DNA of 64,000 bases from Muraenolepis orangiensis (Eukaryota > Chordata > Actinopteri > Gadiformes > Muraenolepididae). This document shows, one piece after another, positions 21,464-32,789 of the stretch. The notes beneath the pieces are model-generated. The model saw only the letters and a list, made by a program, of their open reading frames with translations, was not told where the DNA came from and made no database searches. The position numbers were made by a program, and so were the translations under genes. How positions within the stretch are numbered: position 1 is the stretch's first letter; the number at the start of each line of letters is the position of its first letter. The stretch lies in the NCBI GenBank assembly GCA_027704905.1, contig JANIIK010000620.1:17119-81118 (forward strand), in the 5' to 3' direction.

Positions 21464-22881
21464 GTCTGTAAAAAGAAGTCCACTCCACACCATGTGGAGC
21501 TACGATTCCAATTCACTCCACATGTGGTGTTCCCTTGATTTGTGTGTGTGTATTGGCCAGGGACAAAGCAGAAAACATTACGACTTTTTAAAGTAACTTG
21601 TTAAAATAACACAACGCTGATATACTGTTTGTCAAGGCCTAGTATTTAGAGATGGAAAAAAACAATTCCTTTCTGGGATACGATTCCCTGATTCAGTTCA
21701 CCTAATGGATCTGTGTCTTCTGAGTCGTTCGCAAACTAGTTCAGTGTCACGTCTGGTTCGTCTTTTCCGGTTAGCATCAAATAGATCTGAAACACTTTGC
21801 GTTATGTAAACAAAGCCTATTATTTAAGATAAATAAACAGGCTAGTTTTAAGCCGTCAATAAATCACCAATAAATCATGATAAATAATATTTGTTATTGA
21901 ATATCGTATTCAGTAAGGCCAAGGCACCTGAGAGAGAGGCCATGGAGGCCTACATCAGCGACTCCCTGGCGGCCGGAATTATCCGTCCCTCGTCTTCACC
22001 GGCTGGAGCGGGGTTCTTCTTTGTGGAGAAGAAGGTCATTAAGAAAAGTCATTAAGGCCCTGCATAGACTACAGGGGCCTTAATAACATCACAATTAATA
22101 ACTGTTTCCCGCTCCCACTGATATCATACGCCTTTGAGTTGCTACAGGGAGCCGTTATCTACACAAAGCTGGATCTGCAGAACGCCTACCACTTGGTCTG
22201 GATCCGGGAGGGGAATGAGTGAAAGACGGCCTTCAACACGTCCACCGGCCATTACGAATATCTGGTGATGCCGTTTGGTCCGGCAGTGTTTCAGGCGTTG
22301 GTTAACGACGTGTTGAGGGACATGCTAGACAAGCATGTGTTCGTTTACCTGGATGACATACTTTTTTTTTTTTCAAGAAACAGGAGGGAGCCTATACACC
22401 ACGTCAGCCCTTTTTGTGAAGACGGAGAAGTGCAAGTTCCATTCCTCCTCCGTCTCGTTCCTGGGGAATATTGTGGGACAAGGGACCATGCAGATGGACC
22501 CAACAAAGGTTTCCGCGGTTACATCCTGGCCTGCTCCTGAGTCCCACAAGCAGCTATAACGCTTTCTCGGGTTCGCTGACATCTATCGGATGTTCATCCG
22601 TGGCTACAGCACAGCAGCTGCTCCGTTCTCGGCCCTCACCTCCACCAAGGTCTCGTTCCAGTGTCCTCCTTGGCGGAGAAGGCCTTCCAGGAACTCAAGG
22701 CTCAGTTTGCCTCCGCTCCCATCCTCCTAGTCCCGGATCCTGAGAGACAGTTTGTGGTGGAGGTGGACACCTCTGACGTGGGGGTAGGGGCCATCTTGCT
22801 CAGCGGTCTGCCGATGACCAGAAGCTCCACCCTTGTGCGTTTTTCTCTCTGTGACTAACACCGGCGGAGAGATATTATGAC

Positions 22882-24033
22882 CAATGTTCCCTCTAATTGT
22901 TCATGTGTCTGGGCATACACACCAGCTCCCTGAGCCCACTGAGGACCACTGTGAGCAACATCAGATGTGCATGCTGTGGCCACACACCAGTTCAAAACTT
23001 GGATCATAGCAAGTTACATGGCTTATTAAAAGAATCAAATTACAGCAGCAATTTTCACTAGTTTACTTTTAATATAAGTGATTTGACAAACTTTAAAGGA
23101 AAAAGACAAAAATCTTGTTGTTCATGAGATGTGTAGTATGTTTTATGTGAGAGTCCTGCTTGGCCATGGGAAGAGTCTTGCTTTGGCCTGTGTGAGGTCC
23201 TGTTGTGGCCTGTGTGAGGTCCTGTTGTGGCCTGTGTGAGGTCCTGTTCTGGAGGAAATGATACATATACACCTTTCAGACATAACATTTTGTTCACATT
23301 AAAACATTCACATTTTGCACAATGACGTGTGCTGTAGCTTGTGATAGTGTAAATTCCTGTAACTCTGTCTGTAAAATATGTAATTACTCAGTTTTTTATT
23401 ATCATTTCTACTACCCATAAATTATCTAGTAGTAACATAATTTAATGATTAATATCCATAAACAAAAAATATTAATAAATGTCACTAGAATATGCACAAA
23501 TCTGACTTAAACTTTACCTTATTTTTCACGTCTGTCCTTCTCACTTCTCCAATGGTTGTACACTTTGTCCAGGTTGATGGCTTCGTCTGCTTCTTGCTTT
23601 GACTTTATGCGCATCAGCTGGTCCAAATGTGCCACTTCAAGACGATTTCTGGATGCTGTTTTGATACGATTCATTAAACTGAATGCTCTTTCACAATCTG
23701 CACTGGAAGCTTGAAATGTAGCACAAATGCACGGCGTGAATGGGCAGGGCAATAGTGTCAATGCTATGATTGGCTGCGTAGCGTAAGTGAACCGAATCGT
23801 ATCATTGGCTGGACACCTGTCACTCACTGAGTTACGTTGCAAAATAGTACAGAAAACTAAATTATTATTATTATTATTGGTTTAATTGATTAGATAAGAT
23901 TAGGACTAATATTAGATATTAATTAATACGTTTATGTTGAATTTTATTTTATGCGCTGCATAGATTTTCTTGTGCGCTGAGAATGTGCGAGCAGTGCGCG
24001 ATTGCCCAAGCGCGCAGCTTAGAGGGAACATTG
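22882..24033 (-). mobile_element. hAT DNA transposon (deletion derivative) inside Gypsy-2
   Basis: 1152 bp with perfect 15-bp terminal inverted repeats (CAATGTTCCCTCTAA and its complement) flanked by the 8-bp duplication ATTATGAC (22874-22881 and 24034-24041). Eight-base duplications and this TIR type mark the hAT superfamily. On the minus strand at 23842-23519 there is a remnant of the transposase C-terminus, with ASSADCERAFSLMNRIKTAS typical of the hAT dimerisation region. The catalytic part is missing, so it is non-autonomous. It splits the RNase H coding region of Gypsy-2. Confidence 0.93.
23161..23246. repeat. Short tandem minisatellite in the hAT element
   Basis: Three to four ~21-base units of the type GGCCTGTGTGAGGTCCTGTT occur in a row inside the hAT element. 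They are non-coding. Confidence 0.7.
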
Positions 24034-24041
24034 ATTATGAC

Positions 24042-25304
24042 ATTGGGAATCGGGAGCTCCTCGCGGTGAAGTTGTCCTTGGAGGACTGGCGCCACTGGCT
24101 TGAAGGGACCAAGTTGCCCTTCCTGGTTTGGACTGACCACAAGAACCTGGAGTACATCCAGTCCGCCAGGAGGCTGAACTCCCGACAGGCCAGGTGGTCT
24201 CTTTTTTTTCCAAGGTTCAAGTTCTCCCTCGCCTACCTTCCCGGGTCCCGTAATGTCAAGGCCGATGCTCTGTCACGTCAATTTTTGGAGGGGGGGGAGC
24301 TCCCCGAGGGTCCTGACACCATCATACCTGCTCAGCGGTTGATGGCCCCTCTTGTCTGGGAGATAGAGGAGAGGGTCAAGGCCGCCTTGGTGGTCCAGCC
24401 CGGTCCGAGCACCTGCCCCCCTAATTGTCTGTTTGTTCCCCAGCCGTTGAGGTCTGATGTCCTCATTTGGGCCCACAACTCCCGGCTCTCCTGTCACCCC
24501 GGGATTCATCGCACCAAGGGGGTCCTGCACCAGAGGTTCTGGTGGACCACCATGGAGGAGGACACTCGGGACTTTGTCAACGCCTGTCCGGTTTGCAACC
24601 AGCATAAGCCCTCTCATCAGGGGCCTGCGGGTCTCCTGCAGCTGTTGCCTGTTCCCCATCGTCCCTGGTCCCACATATCCCTGGACTTCGTTACCGGTGT
24701 GCCACTGTCCAACGGACACATCGGCATCCTGACGGTGGTGGATTGGTTCAGCAAGATGGCTCACTTCATACCCCTGCCCAGGCTCCCCTCGGCCAAGGAG
24801 ACAGCGGAGCTTGTCCTGTATCATGTCTTCCGGCTACATGGACTCGCCACCGACGTGGTCTCCGACCAGGGGCCCCAGTTCATGTTGGTGTTTTGGAGGG
24901 AGTTCTGCTCGCTGAACGGGGCCACCGTCAGCCTGACGTCCGGGTTTGCCGGGCCGCCATCGATGAGGACCACACCTACTGCCACACCTACTGCGTTCCC
25001 GGCGTCATGGGAGGGGTCTCCAGTACCTGGTCGATTGGAGAGGTACGGCCCGGAGGAGAGATTGTGGGTTCTCGCCCAGCATATTTTGGACAAGGACCTC
25101 ATCAGGCAGTTCCATCAACGCCACCCCGACCAGTCATCCAGGTCAACCACTTCGGCAACCGGCGCCACCACGGAGATCCCTTTCCTCGGGGTGTCAGACT
25201 CCTCCAAGGAGGACGGGGAGGGACCTTCCTCGGAGGAGGGTGAGAGCCCTCAGGAAGCACAGGGGGAGGAAGAGGAGGTGGAGATGGACGTCTCTGACGA
25301 GTAA
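24042..25304 (+). pseudogene. Gypsy-2 Pol C-terminal part (RNase H end, integrase, chromodomain remnant)
   Basis: The open frame starts in RNase H (GNRELLAVK, WTDHKNLEYI, VKADALSRQ). It continues through the integrase zinc finger (HNSRLSCHPGIHRTKG then CPVCNQHK) and two catalytic aspartates (SLDFVTGVP, VSDQGPQFM). It then jumps at about 24946, after SLTSGF, to chromodomain-like sequence (ERYGPEERLWVLAQHILDKD). The conserved integrase glutamate region is deleted, so this integrase cannot be active. The tail is acidic (about 25200-25300). Confidence 0.85.
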
Positions 25305-25405
25305 GCCTCCCCCAGGCCCCCACCACCCGCAGTAGGAGATTTTTATTTAATTTTTTTGTCGTTGTTTTTGGGGACGTCAGGGGCCGTCCCTTAAGGGGGG
25401 GGTTC

Positions 25406-25902
25406 TGTCACAATGGCTATTCAACATGCCTCCACTTGAGGGCAGCATCAACCCTCATTCACGTCTTCCCCACGCCTGCAGCGCATTGTAATCAACCTGC
25501 CTATTTAAGCCTACGCCCGCACACTCATACTTGCCATGCCAGATTGTTCCTGATAACAGACTCTCCAGCGTACCCTGCCTGGTTCCCGATCTACCGCCTG
25601 TCCCTGACTACGCTTCTGCCTGTCCCTGCCTGGTTCCCGATCTACCGCCTGTCCCTGCCTTCGCCTCCACCTGACCCTGCCTGGTTCGTCTGCTCTGCCT
25701 GGTTCTCGATCTACCAACTGTCCCTGACTACACCTCTGCCTGTCCCTGCCTGGTTTGTTTACCCAGCCCCAGTTCTGATCACCTGCCTGTCCTCGACTAC
25801 GTCTCTGCCTGTCCCTGTCTGTGTGATATTTATTGTAATAAATACAGCTATCTGCCTTTGGTGTCTGTGTGCAGCATTTGGGTCCAAACCTAACCTGTGA
25901 CA
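25406..25902 (+). repeat. Gypsy-2 3' LTR
   Basis: 497 bp, starting TGTCACAATGG and ending CCTGTGACA, with perfectly inverted ends TGTCACA/TGTGACA. It has AATAAA at about 25838 and a degenerate ~60-bp minisatellite (25560-25830; GCCTGGTTCCCGATCTACC units). No matching 5' LTR exists in the window. Confidence 0.88.
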
Positions 25903-25906
25903 GTAG

Positions 25907-26036
25907 AGGTTTTTTAGAATGATGAACAGAGCAGATGGTACATCTGGCTGGTTCATCCTGTTGTGGACCTTGATTACTGAGGACCCACAGGAGTGCAGCC
26001 TTAAACCAGCCTCCCCCACACACTCCACATGGTTAA
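25907..26036 (+). repeat. Another fragment of the lipoxygenase 5' flank
   Basis: It matches 17090-17245 (GAGGTTTTTTAGAATGATGA and onward, ending CTCCACATGGTTAAG). It is bounded by the Gypsy-2 LTR on the left and an L2 LINE on the right. It shows that both elements inserted into, or were copied with, the duplicated flank. Confidence 0.7.
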
Positions 26037-26045
26037 GATGGAGTA

Positions 26046-29000
26046 TGGCGCCGTACGAGATGGCTGCCGTGTCGCGAGCTCCCGCACGACAACGCAGTTT
26101 TTTGTTATTTATTCTTTTTATCGCAACTATTTTAGTTCAGGAAGTTAGCAGCAAGTTCACTTATAACTTTTGCACACTTCGGTAGATCAGATCGACAGTC
26201 GCTCGCCGCCTACCGGAGTTTTTTCATTCTTTCGACTCGGACGTCCCGCCCGAAGTCACAGCTGGATTATCTCCGACCATCTTGGGCACGATTACACGCA
26301 AGCGTCGCCGGAGGAAGCGATGGAAGCGAGCCGGCGTGCTAGTCAGGCTGAGACGTCGATCCGATCGCCCCCCACTACCCACCATTCTACTGGCTAATGT
26401 ACAGTCTCTGGACAATAAGTTAAGCGAACTACAGGCTCGTATTCAATTCCACCGGGAAACAAAGGACAACTGTATCATCTGCCCTACGGAGACATGGATG
26501 TCGGAGGGGGTTACCGACGCAGCTATCGAGCCGACGGGATTTTCCGTACACCGGGCGGACAGAACAAAGGCTCTCTCCGGTAAAGGTCGCGGAGGGGGGG
26601 TATGTCTCATGATAAACAGATCTTGGTGCAACCAAAGTCATGTACATCCCCTCAAGTCTTTCTGTTCCCCGGACCTGGAGTACCTGATGCTTATGTGCCG
26701 TCCACACTGGCTACCTCGGGAGTTTACAGCGGTAACCGTGACCGCTGTTTACATTCCCCCACAAGCCAACACGGACACAGCGCTGAAGGAACTGTACGGG
26801 GCTATCAGCGAACAGGAGTCGGCACACCCCGAGGCTGCTCTCATCGTGGCGGGGGACTTCAACAAGGCGAACCTGAAGAAGGTTCTCCCGAAGTTCTACC
26901 AACACATAAAGAGCAACACACGGGGCGAGCGGATCCTCGACCACTGCTACACTCCCTTCCGTGATGGCTACAAGGCCCTCCTCCGCCCACCGTTCGGCAA
27001 ATCAGATCACCGCTCTATCCAGCTACTCCCCGCCTATAGGCAGAGACTGAAGCAGCAACCGATCACTGTGAGGGAGGTCCAATGCTGGTCGGACCAATCA
27101 GACTCTACGCTGCAGGATTGTTTTGATCACGCTGACTGGCACATGTTCCGCGTTGCCTCAGACAATAACATCAACGAGTACGCGTCGTCGGTCACCGGGT
27201 TCATCAAGAAGTGCATAGATGACGTTGTTCCGACCAAGTCGGTTCGGATATATCCCAACCAGAAACCGTGGATTAACGGCGATGTTCGCGCTGCCCTACA
27301 TGCGCGTAACGCCGCCTTTGGTTCGGGAATACGGAGGAATATACGAGAGCCCGTTACGACCTCCGTAAGACCATCGTCACTGCCAAGCGGGAGTATAAGG
27401 ACAGAGTGGAAGATAAATTCAAGAACCACGATGCGAGGGGTATGTGGCAGGGGCTGCAGACGATAACGAACTTCAGAGGGAGAACCAGTTGCGTAGAGAA
27501 CTCCTCTACCTCCCTCCCAGGAGAGCTAAATACATTTTTTGCTCGCTTCGACGTAAACGGCAGCCCGCCGAAGCCAGCACCGACTGAGGAGACCAGCCAG
27601 CTGCGCATCTCGGAGGCGGATGTGCGCCGCACCTTTAAGCGGCTGAACATCCGTAAGGCGGCAGGCCCCGACGACATCCCGGGCCGCGTCCTCAGAGCAT
27701 GCGCAGACCAGTTGGCAGGAGTCTTTGCAGACATCTTCAACCTCTCCCTGTCCCAGGCTGTTGTCCCCGCGGTCTTCAAGATATCCACCATCGTGCCTGT
27801 CCCTAAACAAACCAAGGTAACATGCCTGAATGACTACAGACCTGTGGCCCTCACCTCGATCGTTAGCAAATGCTTCGAGAGGTTGGTCAAGGACTTTATT
27901 TGCTCCGTGTTACCTACCACGCTGGACCCATGGCAATTTGCATATCGTCAAAATAGATCCACGGACGACGCAATTGCCATGGCCCTCCACACTGCCCTTT
28001 CCCACCTGGAGGGAAAGAACTGTTATGTGCGAATGCTGTTTGTGGACTACAGCTCAGCATTCAACACAATAGTTCCTGCCAAGCTCGACACCAAGCTGAG
28101 AGGTCTAGGTGTACCCCCATCCATGTGCAGCTGGATACTGGACCTCCTGTCGGACCGCCGCCAGGTGGTGAGGATGGGCAGCACCACATCAGAGCCACTA
28201 ACCCTCAACACGGGAGCCCCCCAGGGATGCGTGCTGAGCCCTCTCCTCTACTCCCTCTACACCCACGACTGCATGGCTATGCACAGCTCCAACGTCATCG
28301 TCAAGTTTGCTGACGACACGACAGTGATGGGCCTGATCGCCGGCGACGACGAGACAGCCTACAGGGAGGAGGTCGGATCGCTGGAGCAGTGGTGCCAGGA
28401 GAACAGCCTCGCCCTCAACGTCAAGAAGACCAAGGAGCTGATCGTGGACTTCAGGAGGCAGAGGGGAGAGCACAGCCCTATCTCCATTGACGGCGTTGCA
28501 GTAGAGAGGGTCAGCAGCTTCAAGTTCCTCGGCGTGCACATCTCCGAGGACCTCACATGGTCCACGCACACCACACACGTGGTGAAAAGGGCCCAACAAC
28601 GCCTGTATTTTCTCAGGCGTCTGAAGAAATTCAGCATGGGCCCCCGCATCCTGAGAACATTCTACAACGGCACCATCGAGAGTGTTCTTACAGGGTGTAT
28701 CACCGCCTGGTACGGGAACTGCACTGCACTCGAGCGCAGAGCGCTTCAAAGGGTGGTGCGGACGGCCCAGTATATCGTTGGAGGTGAGCTCCCCTCCCTC
28801 CTGGACATTTACAACCAGCGGTGCGTGGCCAAGGCCAAACGAATTATAAAAGACATTGCCCACCCCAGCCACGAACTGTACTCACTATTACCGTCAGGCA
28901 GGCGATACCGCAGTATCAAGTGTCGTACAAATAGGCTTAGAGATAGCTTCCACAGCCAGGCCATCAGGCTGCTGAACAAGGGCGTATAACATATAACAAT

Positions 29001-29242
29001 GTATATTTTATTACATTGATTTATATATACATATTGCTCTTTTCTGTGCTGATTTTTGCATTTTATAAATTGCATTTTTTATTTTTATTTTATATTCTTA
29101 TATTCTTTATTCTATTTTTATCTATTTTTATCTTATTTTATAACTGCTGTCTGTCGTCGGGTATTGCACACAAGATTTTCACATCACTGCTTTATACTAA
29201 ACTGTAAACTGTGAAGTGACAATAAACTTGACTTGACTTGAG
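26046..29242 (+). mobile_element. Near full-length L2-clade LINE
   Basis: The most complete LINE of this family here, about 3.2 kb. The 5' end (ATGGCGCCGTACGAGATGGC) is shared with the copy at 31586, which suggests it is the true element start. An apurinic-type endonuclease lies in 26282-27320 (LANVQSLDNK; YIPPQ; GDFNKAN). RT lies in 27406-28989, with SSAFNTI, GAPQGCVLSPLLYSLY and FADDTTV. The two frames are separated by one missing base near 27322 (compare TTTGGCTCCGGGAAT at 15571-15585 with TTTGGTTCGGGAAT here). The 3' UTR ends in AATAAACTTGACTTGACTTG. Apart from that single frameshift it looks intact. Confidence 0.93.
27406..28989 (+). CDS. L2 LINE reverse transcriptase (C-terminal ORF part)
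   Basis: 527 codons, uninterrupted. RT fingers and palm are visible: DYRPVALTSIVSKCFERLV at about residues 145-165, LFVDYSSAFNTI at about 210-221, GAPQGCVLSPLLYSLY at about 274-289, and the catalytic FADDTTV at about 304-310. The C-terminal domain ends in RDSFHSQAIRLLNKGV. It would normally be fused to the endonuclease encoded just upstream. The enzyme carries out target-primed reverse transcription of LINE RNA and can mobilise SINEs that share its tail. Confidence 0.88.
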   Translation: MEDKFKNHDARGMWQGLQTITNFRGRTSCVENSSTSLPGELNTFFARFDVNGSPPKPAPTEETSQLRISEADVRRTFKRLNIRKAAGPDDIPGRVLRACADQLAGVFADIFNLSLSQAVVPAVFKISTIVPVPKQTKVTCLNDYRPVALTSIVSKCFERLVKDFICSVLPTTLDPWQFAYRQNRSTDDAIAMALHTALSHLEGKNCYVRMLFVDYSSAFNTIVPAKLDTKLRGLGVPPSMCSWILDLLSDRRQVVRMGSTTSEPLTLNTGAPQGCVLSPLLYSLYTHDCMAMHSSNVIVKFADDTTVMGLIAGDDETAYREEVGSLEQWCQENSLALNVKKTKELIVDFRRQRGEHSPISIDGVAVERVSSFKFLGVHISEDLTWSTHTTHVVKRAQQRLYFLRRLKKFSMGPRILRTFYNGTIESVLTGCITAWYGNCTALERRALQRVVRTAQYIVGGELPSLLDIYNQRCVAKAKRIIKDIAHPSHELYSLLPSGRRYRSIKCRTNRLRDSFHSQAIRLLNKGV

Positions 29243-29244
29243 TC

Positions 29245-29590
29245 TCAGTTATGCATATCAAATGGTAAGAACATTTACATGCAAGACAATCCTAAGCAAC
29301 ATAGGCTATGTTAACTCAAGTTCACAGAGTTACACCAACGTTTCGATTAGATTAGATTCAAATATATTGTCAGTGCAGTACAGCGAAAATAATTTAGCAT
29401 CTAAAGGCCCCTAAGAGCTATTAATGTCAGGACTTAAGCAAGTTAGGGGTTCACAAAGGAGAAGGAGGGTTCATGGAGTGTCCAGACTCTCTTGCGGAAG
29501 CTGGCGAGGGACTCTGCCGTCCTGACATGAGACGGGAGTTCATGAAACTAAATGAAATACCGAAGAAATTTGAAGCCATTGCTAAGGTCA
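29245..29590. other. Unassigned non-coding spacer
   Basis: No gene was seen. A short stretch (29480-29545, TTGCGGAAGCTGGCGAGGGA and onward) resembles a repeat fragment, but I cannot assign it to a family. Confidence 0.4.
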
Positions 29591-29599
29591 TACAAAAGA

Positions 29600-30065
29600 A
29601 AAGGGTGTGTTGCAGCTTGTCAGCTTAAACATCTTGGCAAGGACCACGAGATTGACAACGGCTGATTGTGGAGACGGTTGGTGTTTATATTCTTGTTAAC
29701 AGTTTAGTTTATCTTTTGAAACCTGTCTCAATAGGAGTAAAACAAAAGATATTGGGTAAGACTGAAATTCCAACTTATTTTATTGTCACACGCGAGGCTG
29801 GCTGAAGCTAAAGCCTAGTGCTCTCAGATAGAAAATAACGACACAACACTGTTTTCAACTGTCTATATACAGTAGTAGCCCACTGAAAAACTATCAGCAA
29901 AATTAGCTATGTTGACTGTTTATCAGGTGTCTTTTACAAAAAAAATTCTACTTTGTTGTGACAAATTTAGCTCTGCAGAGTTCTGAGTTAGTCTTAGTCT
30001 AAGTCCTAGCTCCTTCCTCAAACGGCTGATTGTTGAGACGGTTGGGGTTTATATTCTTCTTAACC
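29600..30065 (+). repeat. Dispersed copy of the lipoxygenase upstream block
   Basis: Shares GTGTTGCAGCTTGTCAGCTT, TTGACAACGGCTGATTGTGG and GAAACCTGTCTCAATAGGAG with the lipoxygenase 5' flanks, and GTCACACGCGAGGCTGGCTG with 14345-14380. No exon is attached. Confidence 0.6.
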
Positions 30066-30069
30066 TTTA

Positions 30070-31270
30070 AGTAACCAGGCTAGTACTCATTGAGATTAAA
30101 AATATATTTTACAAGAGAGTCCTGGCCAAGACAGGCAGCCGCACAGTTACAAACAAATACAATTTGTAAATAACATTACAAACCAAACTATCTACAGACA
30201 CATTGGCCTGATTCAATGTTATTAAGAGTAGCTTTAAGTCTGTGGAGGGAGACCGGCTCTCTGAGTTTCAGCTCATTTTGCAGCTTATTCTAGGCAAAAG
30301 GAGCAGCGTAGCTAAAAACCCTTTTCCCCAGTTCGGTATGGACTTTTGGAAGTCAATAAAAATAAATCTTCCGAACAAAGCCGACGAGATCCTCCACATT
30401 TGCGAGTAATGTAGATCCTTAAGTAAGGAGGAAGAGCACCAAGAATAGCATTGTAAATAAGGATATGCAAGTGTTTGCGTCTACGGGAGGTCAGGGCAGA
30501 CCATCCAACACGAGCATACAGGGTGCCATGATGTGTCAGGGTATTGAGGATTGTTATAGACTTCAATGCACTGTGCTAGACTGAGTCCAGGGAAAATAAA
30601 ACAGGTTTTGTTTCTAAAATAAAAATCGAATTTTAATTTCTTTAAAAGTTCTCGCATGTGAGGCTTAAAAGATAGAATCATCAATAATAATGCAGAGATA
30701 TTTGTACTGAGACAGACACAGATTAAATCTCAAAGTGCCTATCACCTCCTATCACCAGCAAAGTGGTGATAGGAGGGAGGTTCAGGGGCTTGGATTTAGC
30801 TTTCAAGAACAACACACGTTTTGTCTTTCCAGACTTCCCGGTAACCCGACCCATCGCCTGTCCCCAACGATCCATCCGTCTCCTACCTGTCGGTACGACG
30901 CACCTCGACCTCCCGGTTCCAGATCCCTCATTTGTCTTTGAGACTACATACGTTTGTGTTCTGTGCTGAATAAAACCCCTGTTCTCCCCTCTCTGGTCTC
31001 CGTCTGCGTTCTGGGTCCAACCTAACCACGCACTTGTGACAGTATCGTCAGCATAAAAATGAAAATTTGCATTTAAAACATTGAGATTAAGATTTTTTAT
31101 GTCAATTATAAATAATAATGGCCCTAAAGCCGATCCCTGTGGCACAACCTTGGAAAATGTAAAAGAGCTGGAAGATATACCTTCTGCCTGCACACACTGT
31201 GATCTGTCTGAAAGATAGTTATCAAACCAACACACTTGATCTGATAGCCCAATACTAGAGAGTCTTTGTG
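30070..31270 (-). mobile_element. Second LINE family, decayed, carrying an LTR fragment
   Basis: On the minus strand, an RT palm segment is visible at 31274-31046 (SDQVCWFDNYLSDRSQCV; PQGSALGPLLFI; FHFYADDTV). Later C-terminal segments follow at 30684-30312 (LSFKPHMRELLKKLKFDFYF; LTHHGTLYARVGWSALTSRR). Between them is unrelated LTR-like sequence. Its motifs differ from those of the L2 copies, so it belongs to another non-LTR family that I cannot name with certainty. It has several stops. Confidence 0.75.
30830..31046 (+). repeat. Partial LTR inserted in the second LINE
   Basis: Resembles the 3' half of a Gypsy LTR. It contains GAATAAAACCCCTGTTCTCC (poly-A signal), then CTGCGTTCTGGGTCCAACCT, and ends in a CTTGTGACA-type terminus at about 31041. 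The end is similar to the Gypsy-2 LTR end (GGTCCAAACCTAACCTGTGACA). The 5' limit is uncertain. Confidence 0.55.
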
Positions 31271-31274
31271 ACAA

Positions 31275-31585
31275 TTAGGCTTGTCACTCACAAGGCTGGC
31301 TAAAGCTAAAGCCTAGCGCTCTGGGATAGAAAAGAACAACACGGCTCAACTGTCTATATACAGTAGTAGCCCACTGCAAAACTATCAGCAAGATAGTAGT
31401 CTTTGTTCTGACTAATTTAGCTAATTTAGTCTTTGTCTAAGTCCTAGCTCCTTCCTCATCTTTATCCTATTTTCCCATCTCAAGAGTCAATTTATATATT
31501 TTTTATTTGGATAGAAACATAGTAGTCTACATGTGTTCTGTGTTACCGACCATGAAACTAAATGAATTGCCAAACCTTGAAGGCG
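31275..31585 (+). repeat. Third dispersed upstream-block fragment
   Basis: Contains GTCACTCACAAGGCTGGCTAA, AAAGCCTAGCGCTCTGGGAT and AACTGTCTATATACAGTAGT, shared with 14350-14460 and 29790-29880. It is non-coding. Confidence 0.6.
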
Positions 31586-32605
31586 TATGGCGCCGTACGA
31601 GATGGCTGCCGTGTCGCGAGCTTCCGCACGACAACGCAGTTTTTTGTTATTTATTCTTTTTATCGCGACTATCTTTATTCAGGAAGTTCTAATTTTTGCA
31701 CATTTCTGGAGATCAGATCGACATTCGCTCGCCTGTTCAAGAGCCACGAAGCGAGGGGTATGTGGCAGGGGCTACAGACGATAACGAACTTCAGAGGGAG
31801 AACCAGTTGTGTAGAGAACTCCTATACCTCCCTCCCAGGAGAGATAAATACTTTTTTTGCTTGGTTCGACGTGAACGGCCGCCTGCCGAAACCAGCGCCG
31901 CCTGAGGAGACCAACCTGCTGAACATCTCGGAGGCGGATGTGCGCCGCACCTTCAAGCGGTTGAACATCCGTAAGGCGGCAGGCCCCGACGACATCCCGG
32001 GCCGCGTCCTCAGACCAGTTGGCAGGAAGTTCAGTTTGGGCCCCCGCATCCTGAGAACATTCTATACCGGCACCATCGAGAGTGTTCTTACAGGGTGTAT
32101 CACCACCTGGTACGGGATCTGCACCGCACTCGAGCGCAGAGCGCTTCAAAGGGTGGTGCGGACGGCCCAGTATATCGTTGGAGGTGAGCTCCCCTCCCTC
32201 TTGGATATATACAACCAGCGGTGCGTGGCCAAGGCCAAACGCATCATAAAAGACAATGCCCACCCCAGCCACGAACTGTATTCACTTTTACCATCAGGCA
32301 GGCGATACCGCAGTATCAAGTGCCGTACAAATAGACTCAGAGATAGCTTCCACAGGCTGCTGAACAAGGGCGTATTGCATATAACAATGTATATTTTATT
32401 ACATTGATTTATATATACATATTGCTCTTTTTCTGTGCTGATATATTCCATTTTATAAATTGCATTTTTATTTCTTTACTTAATTTATTCTATCCTGTTT
32501 TTATTCTATTTTATCTTATTTTTATAACTGCTGTCTGTCGTCGGGTATTGCACATACGAGTTTCACTCAATGCTTTATACTTGAATTGACTTGACTTGGC
32601 ATTTG
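31586..32605 (+). mobile_element. L2 LINE with two internal deletions
   Basis: Both ends match the near full-length copy (5' ATGGCGCCGTACGAG; 3' tail ending TTGACTTGACTTGG), but two blocks are missing. One runs from the 5' region to the RT linker (joined at about 31733). The other removes the whole RT catalytic core (joined at about 32025, PVGRKFSLGPRI). The remaining frame, 31562-32407, is still open for 281 codons. It encodes no catalytic motif and is not expected to function. Confidence 0.9.
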
Positions 32606-32789
32606 AAGCCATGGCCAACGTCATACACAAGTCAAGGGTCCTGAGCCAAGGAGTGTGTTGCAGCTTGTCAGCTATCTGTGTATCTAAGGACCACGAGATA
32701 AAAACCTATAAAGAACTTATGACCACTATTTTTTATTTGCAACCATACGCAACTGGTGATCGCTATGGTTTGAGGGCACCATTACATGG

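Larger units (their letters stand above)
21913..25902 (+). mobile_element. Gypsy-2: 5'-truncated, decayed chromovirus
   Basis: A Ty3/Gypsy pol remnant joins lipoxygenase copy 2 intron sequence abruptly near 21913. It begins in the RT region (REAMEAYISDSLAAGIIRPS) and has stops and frameshifts through 22860. RT reads VYLDDI followed by a T-run insertion. After an inserted hAT element the frame resumes at 24042 and stays open to 25304. The polypurine run at about 25392-25402 precedes a complete 3' LTR. LTR, gag and protease on the 5' side are absent. It is related to Gypsy-1 in protein sequence but has a different LTR. Confidence 0.9.

Noticed and set aside
22265..22858. Separate small genes within Gypsy-2 RT
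   Set aside because: They are pieces of one pol frame broken by frameshifts and a T-run insertion.
30746..30778. Short perfect hairpin (CCTCCTATCACC and its complement) as a terminator or transposon end
   Set aside because: A 12-base stem within decayed LINE sequence, with no second end or target duplication.
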